Source of the DNA: DAOTWP01 sp034435675
GTDB lineage: Bacteria; Chloroflexota; Anaerolineae; Aggregatilineales; Phototrophicaceae
Assembly (NCBI GenBank): GCA_034435675.1
Contig: DAOTWP010000259.1
Span: 1 to 30,024 of the forward strand
Length of the DNA stretch: 30,024 bases
Direction of reading: 5' to 3'
Each line of letters starts with the position of its first letter. Position 1 is the stretch's first letter. The position numbers and the translations under genes were made by a program. Positions 7,588 through 14,209 of this stretch are shown here, in pieces. The notes under the pieces are model-generated. The model did no database searches. It saw only the letters and a program-made list of their open reading frames with translations, and had not been told where the DNA came from.

Positions 7588-9144
7588 ATGACAGATAGCG
7601 CGCCATTTGTCTCACGCTTGCAGCTGCTCTACCAGCGCGCGCAGCGGATCGCGGCTGCCCCGGTCATGCTCTGGTTGCTGGTTGGCGCTGGGCTGCTGCG
7701 TGGTCTGCTGCTGTGGCTGGCATATCCCCCGGCACACGTCGGCGATTCCGCTGCCTATTTCCTTTATCAGGCATTCTTGCGCGGGCAGTTGGATTTGCCG
7801 GCGATTACGCTGGTCGCGCCGCCGGGTTACCCGTTGTTCCTGCTGCTCACCTACGGGCTGTTTGGCTCCGCCTGGGTCACGCTGGGGGTGCAGTTTGTCA
7901 TGGGGGCGCTGCTGGCACCGATCTATTACCTGGCGCTCAAGCCAATTCAGCCGCTGCTGGCACTGACCGCCGCTGTGATCATCCTCGGCGATGTGCAGAC
8001 CGGCGTGGTGTTCAACTTCACCGCCACCGAACCGCTGTATATGTTCGTGCTGGCGCTGTGCTTCTGGCTGTTCCTGCGCCAAACCCTGCCGAAGAACGCC
8101 ACCGCTGACCTGAGGCGAGACGCGGCGCTGGGGGCGGCGCTGGTACTGCCGCTGCTGGTGCGTGCCGTCGCCCGTTACCTGATCGTGCCGCTGGCGCTGG
8201 TGTTCTGGCTGCGCACCGGCACACGCACTAAACCGCGCAGTTGGCTGCGCACCGGGGCACTGCTCGCCGGGTTTGGGCTGGTCTTTGTGCTGTCCAGCCT
8301 GCTGTTTCGTCCGGCAGGGCAGGCGGTGGCGGCACGCAGCAGCGACTATATGCTGCTGGGACTGCTGAACAGCTATCCTGAACGGGTGCAGCCGCAGCAT
8401 GGCAGCGCCTCGGCGCGATTTCTGGCAATCCGCGACTCCTGTAATACCCCGCGCACGATGAACTGCCTTGAAGCGGCGGAAGGCGGCATTGACGGCGCGC
8501 TGACGCTGATTACGAACGCGGTCATCGAGACGATACAGGCGGATTTGCCGGGTTTCGCGCTGGAAGTGATTCGTGGGTTAGACGACTTTCTTTCGCTCAC
8601 CGGGCAGCAGTTAGGCATTGACCCCGAACTGCCCAGCACGCTGCAATGTGCCGACCCCGATGCAGTGCTGGCAGCGATTAACGGGCGTGTCCTGAGCACC
8701 CATACATCCTGGGGCTGGGTGCTGGAGGATTTTTCAGATGCCGCCATTGCAGAGTTGCACACGGTGCTGCGCCCGATGGTCTGGTCGCTGTGCCCGCCGT
8801 TCCCGCATTCCGATACTGCCCGCGCTGTGGTGGATTTTCTGGCGTTCCGCTACCGTTCGCTGGGGCGTCCCAACGCGCTCATGTGGTATGCCGCGCTGCT
8901 GGTGCTGACCACGCTCGTCGCGCCGCTGCGCCGCCGCTACCTGACACTGGTGCTGCTGGGGCTGAGTTATCTGCTCAACCATGCGCTGTTGTCGGCGCTG
9001 ATTGACAATATCCAACCGCGCTATGTGGTGGTCATCAATCCGCAGCGCGCGATTTTGCTGACCGTGCTGGTTTTCGCGCTGGTTGAAGCGCTGCTGCTGG
9101 TTTGGCGTTGGGCAGGGCAGCGGCTGAAATCCTCCAATCGTTAA
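7588..9144 (+). CDS. GT-C fold membrane glycosyltransferase, GT39-like
   Basis: 518-aa polytopic membrane protein. The first periplasmic loop carries HVGDSAAYFLYQAFLRG with an acidic residue in the catalytic-loop position, followed by LVAPPGYPLFLLLTYGLFG, the PPxYP motif of dolichyl/undecaprenyl-phosphate-sugar-dependent GT39/83 enzymes. Hydrophobic helices fill roughly residues 25-240. A soluble extracytoplasmic segment (about 250-420) contains several Cys (RDSCNTPRTMNCLE, LQCADPDA), and two to three terminal helices follow. Such enzymes move a sugar from a polyprenyl-phosphate donor to protein, lipid or glycan outside the membrane. It is monocistronic and divergent from the GT4 operon. Its acceptor is unknown. 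Confidence 0.78.
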   Translation: MTDSAPFVSRLQLLYQRAQRIAAAPVMLWLLVGAGLLRGLLLWLAYPPAHVGDSAAYFLYQAFLRGQLDLPAITLVAPPGYPLFLLLTYGLFGSAWVTLGVQFVMGALLAPIYYLALKPIQPLLALTAAVIILGDVQTGVVFNFTATEPLYMFVLALCFWLFLRQTLPKNATADLRRDAALGAALVLPLLVRAVARYLIVPLALVFWLRTGTRTKPRSWLRTGALLAGFGLVFVLSSLLFRPAGQAVAARSSDYMLLGLLNSYPERVQPQHGSASARFLAIRDSCNTPRTMNCLEAAEGGIDGALTLITNAVIETIQADLPGFALEVIRGLDDFLSLTGQQLGIDPELPSTLQCADPDAVLAAINGRVLSTHTSWGWVLEDFSDAAIAELHTVLRPMVWSLCPPFPHSDTARAVVDFLAFRYRSLGRPNALMWYAALLVLTTLVAPLRRRYLTLVLLGLSYLLNHALLSALIDNIQPRYVVVINPQRAILLTVLVFALVEALLLVWRWAGQRLKSSNR

Positions 9145-9316
9145 ACAGCCCGGACGCGGTTTTTGCACCCAACAATGCCCGCCCGTACTGCCCATGACAA
9201 GTTCAGGCTGCCGGGCAGCATGCCTCAGGTCACCCGCTTTTGTCGTCCCCAAAGGATTAATGGTATTGATAATTGTGACATTCCTCACTGCGTCGAGCTG
9301 TTCATCGGCGTTATCC

Positions 9317-9345
9317 TATATTCAGGATCGTGAATTTTGAATATA
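9317..9345. promoter_or_regulatory. Putative ArsR operator upstream of arsR
   Basis: Perfect inverted repeat TATATTCA (9317-9324) and TGAATATA (9338-9345) with a 13-bp spacer, ending 10 bp before the second arsR ATG. The same half-site recurs before the permease gene at 10023-10042, which supports repressor binding and autoregulation. Confidence 0.7.
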
Positions 9346-9355
9346 AGGCATGGTC

Positions 9356-9703
9356 ATGGAATCCTCCTACGAGCAGCTTGCCGAGCTTTTCAAAGGGCTG
9401 TCGCATCCTGTCCGCCTGCAAATCCTCGATTTACTGCGCGAGGGCGAGATGTGCGTATGCCACATTGAAGCAGCGCTCAACAGACGGCAGGCATATGTGT
9501 CCCAGCAGTTGATGGCGCTGCGCGAAGCCGGGCTGGTGCAGAGCCGCCGTGAAGGATTGCAAGTCTACTACTGGCTGGCGGATGCGCGCTTGACCGCTTT
9601 GCTGACACTCATGCTCGGCACCAGCCGTCCGGCAGGTATTCAATGCGTTGAAGGCTGTCCCTGTCCTCACTGCGCTGTCATTACACTCGCACAAATTCAA
9701 TGA
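9356..9703 (+). CDS. arsR: ArsR/SmtB-family metal(loid)-responsive repressor
   Basis: About 115 aa. It is a compact winged helix: ELFKGLSHPVRLQILDLL at the N-terminus, then a CVC metal site (EMCVCHIE, about residues 32-39) at the start of the recognition region as in arsenic-type ArsR, RQAYVSQQLMALREAGLV (recognition helix), and RREGLQVYYWL (wing). The C-terminus adds a second Cys cluster (CVEGCPCPHC) that may contribute ligands or another site. The second ATG (9356) is preferred because AAGG lies 7 bp before it; the ATG at 9350 is also in frame. It heads the arsR-thioredoxin pair and lies next to its palindrome, so autorepression relieved by metalloid is expected. Confidence 0.92.
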   Translation: MESSYEQLAELFKGLSHPVRLQILDLLREGEMCVCHIEAALNRRQAYVSQQLMALREAGLVQSRREGLQVYYWLADARLTALLTLMLGTSRPAGIQCVEGCPCPHCAVITLAQIQ

Positions 9704-9716
9704 GAAGGAGTTTTTC

Positions 9717-9971
9717 ATGTTGAACATCAAGGTTCTCGGTGCTGGCTGCCCAAACTGCAAACGCCTGGAAGCGGAAACCCGTGCCGCGCTGGACGAAGCC
9801 GGCATCGCTTACGATCTGGCAAAGGTGACCGAGTATGGTGAGATAGCAGCCTATGGTGTGCTAAGCACCCCGGCGCTGGTCATCAATGAGAAGGTTGTCT
9901 CCAGTGGTCGCATTCCGGCGCGTGTTAAGATTGTCGAACTGGCGCGCGAGGTTGTCGCCGACCAGTCCTGA
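9717..9971 (+). CDS. Small thioredoxin-like protein (redox-active disulfide protein 2 type)
   Basis: 84 aa. The fold is a minimal thioredoxin: MLNIKVLGAGCPNCKRLEAE with a CPNC active site (about residues 11-14), AGIAYDLAKVTEYGEIAAYGVLSTPALVINEKVVSSGR with the cis-Pro TPA, and a terminal helix. The start at 9717 follows AGAAGGAG at ideal spacing; upstream in-frame Met codons lie within arsR. It begins 13 bp after the arsR stop and before the ArsP-type permease, a common arrangement in which the protein probably supplies thiols to the transporter or repressor. The exact role is inferred from context. Confidence 0.88.
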   Translation: MLNIKVLGAGCPNCKRLEAETRAALDEAGIAYDLAKVTEYGEIAAYGVLSTPALVINEKVVSSGRIPARVKIVELAREVVADQS

Positions 9972-10022
9972 GTCAGTATTCAGAAGCCCTGCTGATGACC
10001 AGGGCTTTTGCTGGCGTCACAT

Positions 10023-10042
10023 ATATTCAATATGTTGAATAT
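10023..10042. promoter_or_regulatory. Putative ArsR operator upstream of the permease
   Basis: Perfect inverted repeat ATATTCAA (10023-10030), spacer TATG, TTGAATAT (10035-10042), directly before the AGGAG (10044-10048) of the permease gene. It shares its half-site with the palindrome before arsR but has a 4-bp instead of a 13-bp spacer. Confidence 0.7.
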
Positions 10043-10054
10043 CAGGAGTACCCA

Positions 10055-11368
10055 ATGCACATCGGTGATCTGCTGCTGCAACTGCTTGGCGCAGGCTGGC
10101 TGGGACTGCTGGATTATCTGGCAGCGCATGTGCTGCTCTGTCTGGTTCCCGCCTTCTTCATCGCGGGCTACCTCGCGTTGATTCCCAAAGAGACCGTGAC
10201 TCGTTATCTGGGACCCCAAACGCCCAAATGGATCAGCTATCCGGCTTCCGCCCTTGGCGGTTTTGTGCTGGCAGTCTGCTCCTGCACTATCCTGCCGCTG
10301 TTCGCAGGCATCTGGAAACGCGGCGCGGGGCTTGGACCCGCCATCACTTTTCTGTTTGTGGGTCCTGCCGTGAATATCCTGGCGATCAGCTATACGGGTG
10401 CTGCGATAGGCGGCGACATCGCCCTGGCGCGGCTGGCGCTGGCAGTCACCTTCGGAATTATCATCGGCTTGATTATGGCGGCTCTTTTCAAACAGCCCGA
10501 AAACCAGCCGGCGCAGGCGGCGATGTTTGGGCAGCAAGCCGCTATGCGTCCGGTCCTGTGGGTGTTGTTTGCGCTGCTGCTGACAGTCCTGATCGCTGGT
10601 ACGCTTCAGATTGACCTGCTCACGGGCACCGTATTTTCCGTCACGCTGCCCGTTGAGCTGCCTGCCGGCGTGCAGAATGGGCTGGATGCGCTGCATCTCA
10701 CCCTGCAAGGCGCGGTGCTCATCGTGCTGCTGCTCATCATTGCCCCGGTTGCGTGGAAGGGCATGAACGATGTGGTGAACGGCTTCAACCGCTGGACGTG
10801 GGCGTCGCTGGGGCTGGTTGCCGCGACGCTGCTGATCGCCGCGCCGACTACAGAGACCGGCAGCCTGGTGATCAACATCACCGGACGGTTGCTTGCCGAG
10901 GTCGCGCTTTTAGCCAGCATCAGCTACATCACCGCCCGTTACCTGACGCGCGAGGAACTTGCTGATTGGCTGTCTGAAACCTGGCGTTTTGTCAAACAGA
11001 TTTTCCCGCTGCTGATTGTCGGAGTCTTTGTCGCGGGGATGGTGCGCTCGATTGTGCCGGAAGACTGGATCCGTGCGCTGGCAGGCGAAAATACAATCTG
11101 GGCAAATGCGCTGGGTGTGTTGTTCGGCGTCTTCATGTACTTCCCGACGCTGGTCGAAGTGCCGATTGCGCGCATGTTCCTCGATCTGGGCATGCACAAA
11201 GGACCGCTGCTGGCATACCTGCTGGCTGACCCTGAACTCAGTCTGCAAAGCATTCTCGTCACCAGCAAAATCATGGGACGGCAAAAAACCGTCGCTTACG
11301 TCAGTCTTGTAGCGCTGTTCAGCACCATCGCCGGCTACCTGTTTGGGGTGTTCCTGGCGGCAATCTAA
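10055..11368 (+). CDS. ArsP / DUF318-type membrane permease
   Basis: 437-aa integral membrane protein with two related halves and roughly eight to ten helices (PF03773-type permease, the ArsP/SO_0444 group). The diagnostic AVCSCTILPLFAGIWKRG with its CSC pair (about residues 75-77) is followed by LGPAITFLFVGPAVNI, both typical of the family. The second half repeats the theme with FGVFMYFPTLVEVPIARMF. ArsP exports trivalent organoarsenicals; relatives export other metals, so the substrate is not certain. The start at 10055 is set by AGGAG six bases upstream; the in-frame Met at 9995 would place the operator inside the gene. It is probably controlled by ArsR independently of the arsR transcript. 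Confidence 0.88.
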   Translation: MHIGDLLLQLLGAGWLGLLDYLAAHVLLCLVPAFFIAGYLALIPKETVTRYLGPQTPKWISYPASALGGFVLAVCSCTILPLFAGIWKRGAGLGPAITFLFVGPAVNILAISYTGAAIGGDIALARLALAVTFGIIIGLIMAALFKQPENQPAQAAMFGQQAAMRPVLWVLFALLLTVLIAGTLQIDLLTGTVFSVTLPVELPAGVQNGLDALHLTLQGAVLIVLLLIIAPVAWKGMNDVVNGFNRWTWASLGLVAATLLIAAPTTETGSLVINITGRLLAEVALLASISYITARYLTREELADWLSETWRFVKQIFPLLIVGVFVAGMVRSIVPEDWIRALAGENTIWANALGVLFGVFMYFPTLVEVPIARMFLDLGMHKGPLLAYLLADPELSLQSILVTSKIMGRQKTVAYVSLVALFSTIAGYLFGVFLAAI

Positions 11369-11954
11369 TGACAAAGCGGGACGTGAGGGACGAGCCAAAC
11401 GCATTCGTTCAACGCTGGTATGACGTACACCGCGAAGAATCTGGCTGGAATCCACTAAGGGCAACCACAGAAAGCTCGCGGGATTGTTTTCCGTAGGGGC
11501 GGATCTCAGACCCACCCCGACATCCGACATTTTCAATTTGGTTGTACTTAGGCATCGCTGAGCGGTGCAGCGGGTGTGGGTTAAGCAGGGCACAACAAAC
11601 CCACGCACTGACAGGGCTGCCAGCAGAAAAACAAAAACCAGCGCGAGGGCTGGTTTTTCTTGGTGCGTACCTGATGAGAGTCTGATCGAACATCAAACCC
11701 TCCCCGTTTCTACCATCGAGTTTCTTCATTCGATTTCCTATCCGCAAAAACAAGTGATCGCCCGCCTCTCGACCAGCAAAGCTTGACTTTGCGGTGCCAA
11801 TGAGGGAGATGAAGCCCTCCCCCATCGCACCTTGAAGTACCGTCGCGGAGGAGCCAACGGCACCTCCAGCCACGAGCATAACACGACTTGGCAGTGCGTT
11901 GGCTTTCGTGGCGGTTTCGTGATCTCGGTTTCAGTTTGCGGAGGAAATCTCAGG
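11369..11954. other. 586-bp spacer between the ars cassette and the par module
   Basis: I see no convincing gene here; the reading frames on both strands lack ribosome sites and family features. It holds the terminator at 11633-11658, a GTGGGTT/AAACCCAC inverted pair near 11575-11607, and GGGAG/CTCCC and GGAGG/CCTCC pairs at 11800-11875. It separates chromosome-like genes from plasmid-like ones, so it is the most likely place for a left integration boundary. Confidence 0.5.
11633..11658. terminator. Bidirectional intrinsic terminator
   Basis: AAAAACCAGC (11633-11642), 6-base loop, GCTGGTTTTT (11649-11658). The 10-bp perfect arms have A- and T-tracts on their outer sides, so it can stop transcription in both directions. 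It lies 265 bp after the permease stop. Confidence 0.75.
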
Positions 11955-12779
11955 ATGTCACGTGTTTTCGTACTCACCAATCACAAGGGCGGTGTGGGCA
12001 AGTCTACGTCCGCCACCACCATTGCGCTGGGCATCGCCGGTGTACTGCGGCGCGCCGGAGCCGCCAACTCGCGTGTCCTGCTGGTCGACACGGACAGTCA
12101 GGGACACGCCACGCTCGTCACCACCGGACGCAACAACTTCGGCGCAGATGACAGTCTCTACACAGTGCTGGCGGCAGATCGGGCTAATGCTGCCCAGGTG
12201 CTGCTGCAATGCGTGGTGCCCTCCGCCTGGGATGTAGACCTGCACGTGCTGCCTGCCTCCCCCATGCTGGAAGGCGCGGAACGCGAGCTGATGCGTGTTG
12301 CAGGCGCACCCTATCGCCTTGCAGATCCGCTCAGCCGCATTGCCCGCCAGTACGCCGCTGTCGTCATTGACACGCGCCCGTCGTTCTCACTCATGACCGA
12401 AATGGGGTTGATTGCCGCGACAGATGCCATCGTTCCGGTGGAGCCGCGCTATCTGGAAACTGTCGGCTTAATGAGCGTCATCGGGAAGATCAACGAAATT
12501 CGCGAAGGCTGGCGGCATCCCAACCTGCACATCAGCGGCATCCTCGTCACCAAGATGGACAGCCGCATTCGGGGACACAACCACCTGCTCGATGAACTCA
12601 AAGGACACAGCGTGCTGGGCAAGCTGCTGATTGGCGTAATCCCTGCCAATGAAGCCGTGTCGTATGCCCACCACAATCACCAGAGCATCTTCAGCTATGA
12701 CCCGAAAGCACCTGCGAGTCAGGCATACGCGCAGCTTGTGGGCACGCTGGTGCGGCGCATGCCGAAGGGAGGTGCGTAA
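11955..12779 (+). CDS. parA: ParA-family partition ATPase
   Basis: About 274 aa from the ATG at 11955, which is preceded by GAGGAAAT; upstream in-frame codons look non-coding. The deviant Walker A NHKGGVGKST (residues 9-18) with its signature Lys, LLVDTDSQGHAT (Walker A'), and AAVVIDTRPSFSLMTEM (Walker B; usual form DxPP, here DTRPS) identify a MinD/ParA ATPase. There is no N-terminal HTH, so it resembles chromosomal or type Ib ParA. It acts on nucleoid DNA to position ParB-bound DNA. Its stop overlaps the parB start by one base (TAATG), so the pair is coupled. Found with a primase and a helicase-like gene, it points to a plasmid or integrative element. Confidence 0.93.
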   Translation: MSRVFVLTNHKGGVGKSTSATTIALGIAGVLRRAGAANSRVLLVDTDSQGHATLVTTGRNNFGADDSLYTVLAADRANAAQVLLQCVVPSAWDVDLHVLPASPMLEGAERELMRVAGAPYRLADPLSRIARQYAAVVIDTRPSFSLMTEMGLIAATDAIVPVEPRYLETVGLMSVIGKINEIREGWRHPNLHISGILVTKMDSRIRGHNHLLDELKGHSVLGKLLIGVIPANEAVSYAHHNHQSIFSYDPKAPASQAYAQLVGTLVRRMPKGGA

Positions 12780-13978
12780 TGCCTCCGAAGAACAACTCGC
12801 GGCGCGTGGACGAACTGCTGGCATCGGTGACGGAAGATCTCTTCGCTGGTGATCCGCAGCATTTTGAAGATACGAGCATTCGCGTGGAACGGTTACTGCT
12901 GGAGATGGTGCGCCCTGATCCGGTGCAGCCGCGCCGCGTACTGCCGGAACAGTTGCATTTTGCCTTCCACAATCAGCGCCTGACCCCGACGCAGGCGCTC
13001 AAGGAACTGGTGCAGTTCGTGCAGGTCGCTGCCCGCCAGCGGGGACGACCCTTCAATCATGTGCTGGAACTGCTCCCCGATCCTGATGACGAGCGCACGG
13101 ACGACGCAGAGTTGAAGCTGTCTCCAGAAGAAACACTGCTGCGCGATCTGGTCAATCTCGCTATCACGATCCGGGATGATGGGCAGGTCAACCCGCTGAC
13201 GGTGGTGGATGTGTCGCAGGGTGTGACTCGGCTTTACCGCATTGAGACAGGCGAACGCCGCTACTGGGCGACTTGGCTGCTGCGGGATTTCCTGGGGAAC
13301 TACGCCGGGGATGGCATGATCCCCTGCATCATTATCTCGGCAGAACGCTCTTCGGTCTTTCGACAGGCAAAAGAGAACACCGCCCGCAGTGGGCTGTCGG
13401 CGATTGCGCTGGCGCGGCAGGCGGCGCTGCTGCTGCTGACGGTACATGGCTACGAGATTCCCACACACGCCGTGTCGAACGACTTCTACCGTCAGGCGCT
13501 GGAGCTTGACCTGCGCGGCAAACGCGAATACACGGATGCAATCCTGAGCGCGATGGGTGGCATTAAGAAAGGACATTTCAGCGCAATTAAAGCGCTTTTG
13601 AGACTGTCGGATGAAGCAGTTGAGCTTGCAGATCGCCACAGCATAGAAGAAGGCAAGTTACGTCACGTTATCGCGTTACCAGCTGAATATCATACTGAGA
13701 TAGTGCGTCAGATTGTTGATTTCAATCTGACGAGTAAGCAGGTAAAGGAATTATGTGAGGGTGACGGATGGGACAGCGGGAACAATGAGTCTCTCGAAAA
13801 GCTCCCGGCTGCCGCTGTGAAAATGGCTAAAGTCACACATTCCGTACCAACAACATCCCCACAAGACTTTGTGCTTGCTCTGATACAGCAAGAGGGCGAT
13901 GCTGCCATCGCCCTTGCCCGGTTACAAGCCATGCGAAGGCTCATTTTGGAAGCTGAACGTTTACTGAGCGGCGAGTGA
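12779..13978 (+). CDS. parB: ParB-like CTPase/DNA-binding partition protein
   Basis: 399 aa. VRPDPVQPRRVLPEQL (about 44-58) matches the ParB start motif. A roughly 65-residue insertion rich in acidic residues (LLPDPDDERTDDAE) comes before the core resumes with TIRDDGQVNPLTVV. YRIETGERRYWA (about 153-164) is the GERR nucleotide/DNA-clamp motif, and KENTARSGLSAIALARQ (about 198-214) is the ENxxR...A motif. HFSAIKALLRLSDEAVELADR is the HTH and following helical region. It is longer than typical ParB because of the insertion. It is the partner of ParA, and a 26-bp perfect palindrome lies directly at its 3' end. Confidence 0.9.
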   Translation: MPPKNNSRRVDELLASVTEDLFAGDPQHFEDTSIRVERLLLEMVRPDPVQPRRVLPEQLHFAFHNQRLTPTQALKELVQFVQVAARQRGRPFNHVLELLPDPDDERTDDAELKLSPEETLLRDLVNLAITIRDDGQVNPLTVVDVSQGVTRLYRIETGERRYWATWLLRDFLGNYAGDGMIPCIIISAERSSVFRQAKENTARSGLSAIALARQAALLLLTVHGYEIPTHAVSNDFYRQALELDLRGKREYTDAILSAMGGIKKGHFSAIKALLRLSDEAVELADRHSIEEGKLRHVIALPAEYHTEIVRQIVDFNLTSKQVKELCEGDGWDSGNNESLEKLPAAAVKMAKVTHSVPTTSPQDFVLALIQQEGDAAIALARLQAMRRLILEAERLLSGE

Positions 13979-14003
13979 AAAGGTTCGCACGTGCGAACCT
14001 TTT
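13978..14003. repeat. 26-bp perfect palindrome after parB (terminator and/or parS-like site)
   Basis: AAAAGGTTCGCAC (13978-13990) and GTGCGAACCTTTT (13991-14003) form a perfect palindrome with no spacer, starting in the parB stop codon. The A- and T-flanks allow a bidirectional terminator. The centre CACGTG flanked by GTT/AAC recalls the classic parS core (GTTTCACGTGAAAC), so a partition site is also plausible. Confidence 0.65.
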
Positions 14004-14048
14004 GGAGACGACCGGATGCAATTGACTCGCGCACCACCCTAAAGCAAC

Positions 14049-14080
14049 AAAAAACCCACCGAAGGTTTGTGCAGGTGGGC
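14049..14080 (-). terminator. Minus-strand intrinsic terminator
   Basis: Read on the minus strand: CCCACC, a 13-base loop, GGTGGG, then TTTTTT (plus-strand arms 14055-14060 and 14074-14079, A-run 14049-14054). No protein gene on the minus strand ends here, so it implies a short antisense transcript or a blocker of leftward transcription. Confidence 0.55.
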
Positions 14081-14087
14081 GGGAAGA

Positions 14088-14122
14088 TGATACTGTGTGT
14101 TCTTGACAACCACACTGTATCA
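14088..14122. repeat. 12-bp inverted repeat upstream of the DUF3987-like gene
   Basis: TGATACTGTGTG (14088-14099), an 11-bp spacer containing TTGACA, and CACACTGTATCA (14111-14122); one mismatch in 12. It is in the only spacer between parB and the next gene and is a candidate operator for either the plus-strand gene or a short minus-strand RNA. Confidence 0.6.
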
Positions 14123-14209
14123 CACTCCCGCTGCATCTGCAAGTGAATTTCGCCCTTTTTGTCCATCTGCCGATGCGACCTTTGTTCGACTTTGCCTGGA
14201 GCCAGAATC

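Noticed and set aside
11409..11879. 156-codon minus-strand reading frame in the par spacer
   Set aside because: No family features, no ribosome site, overlaps a terminator and inverted repeats.
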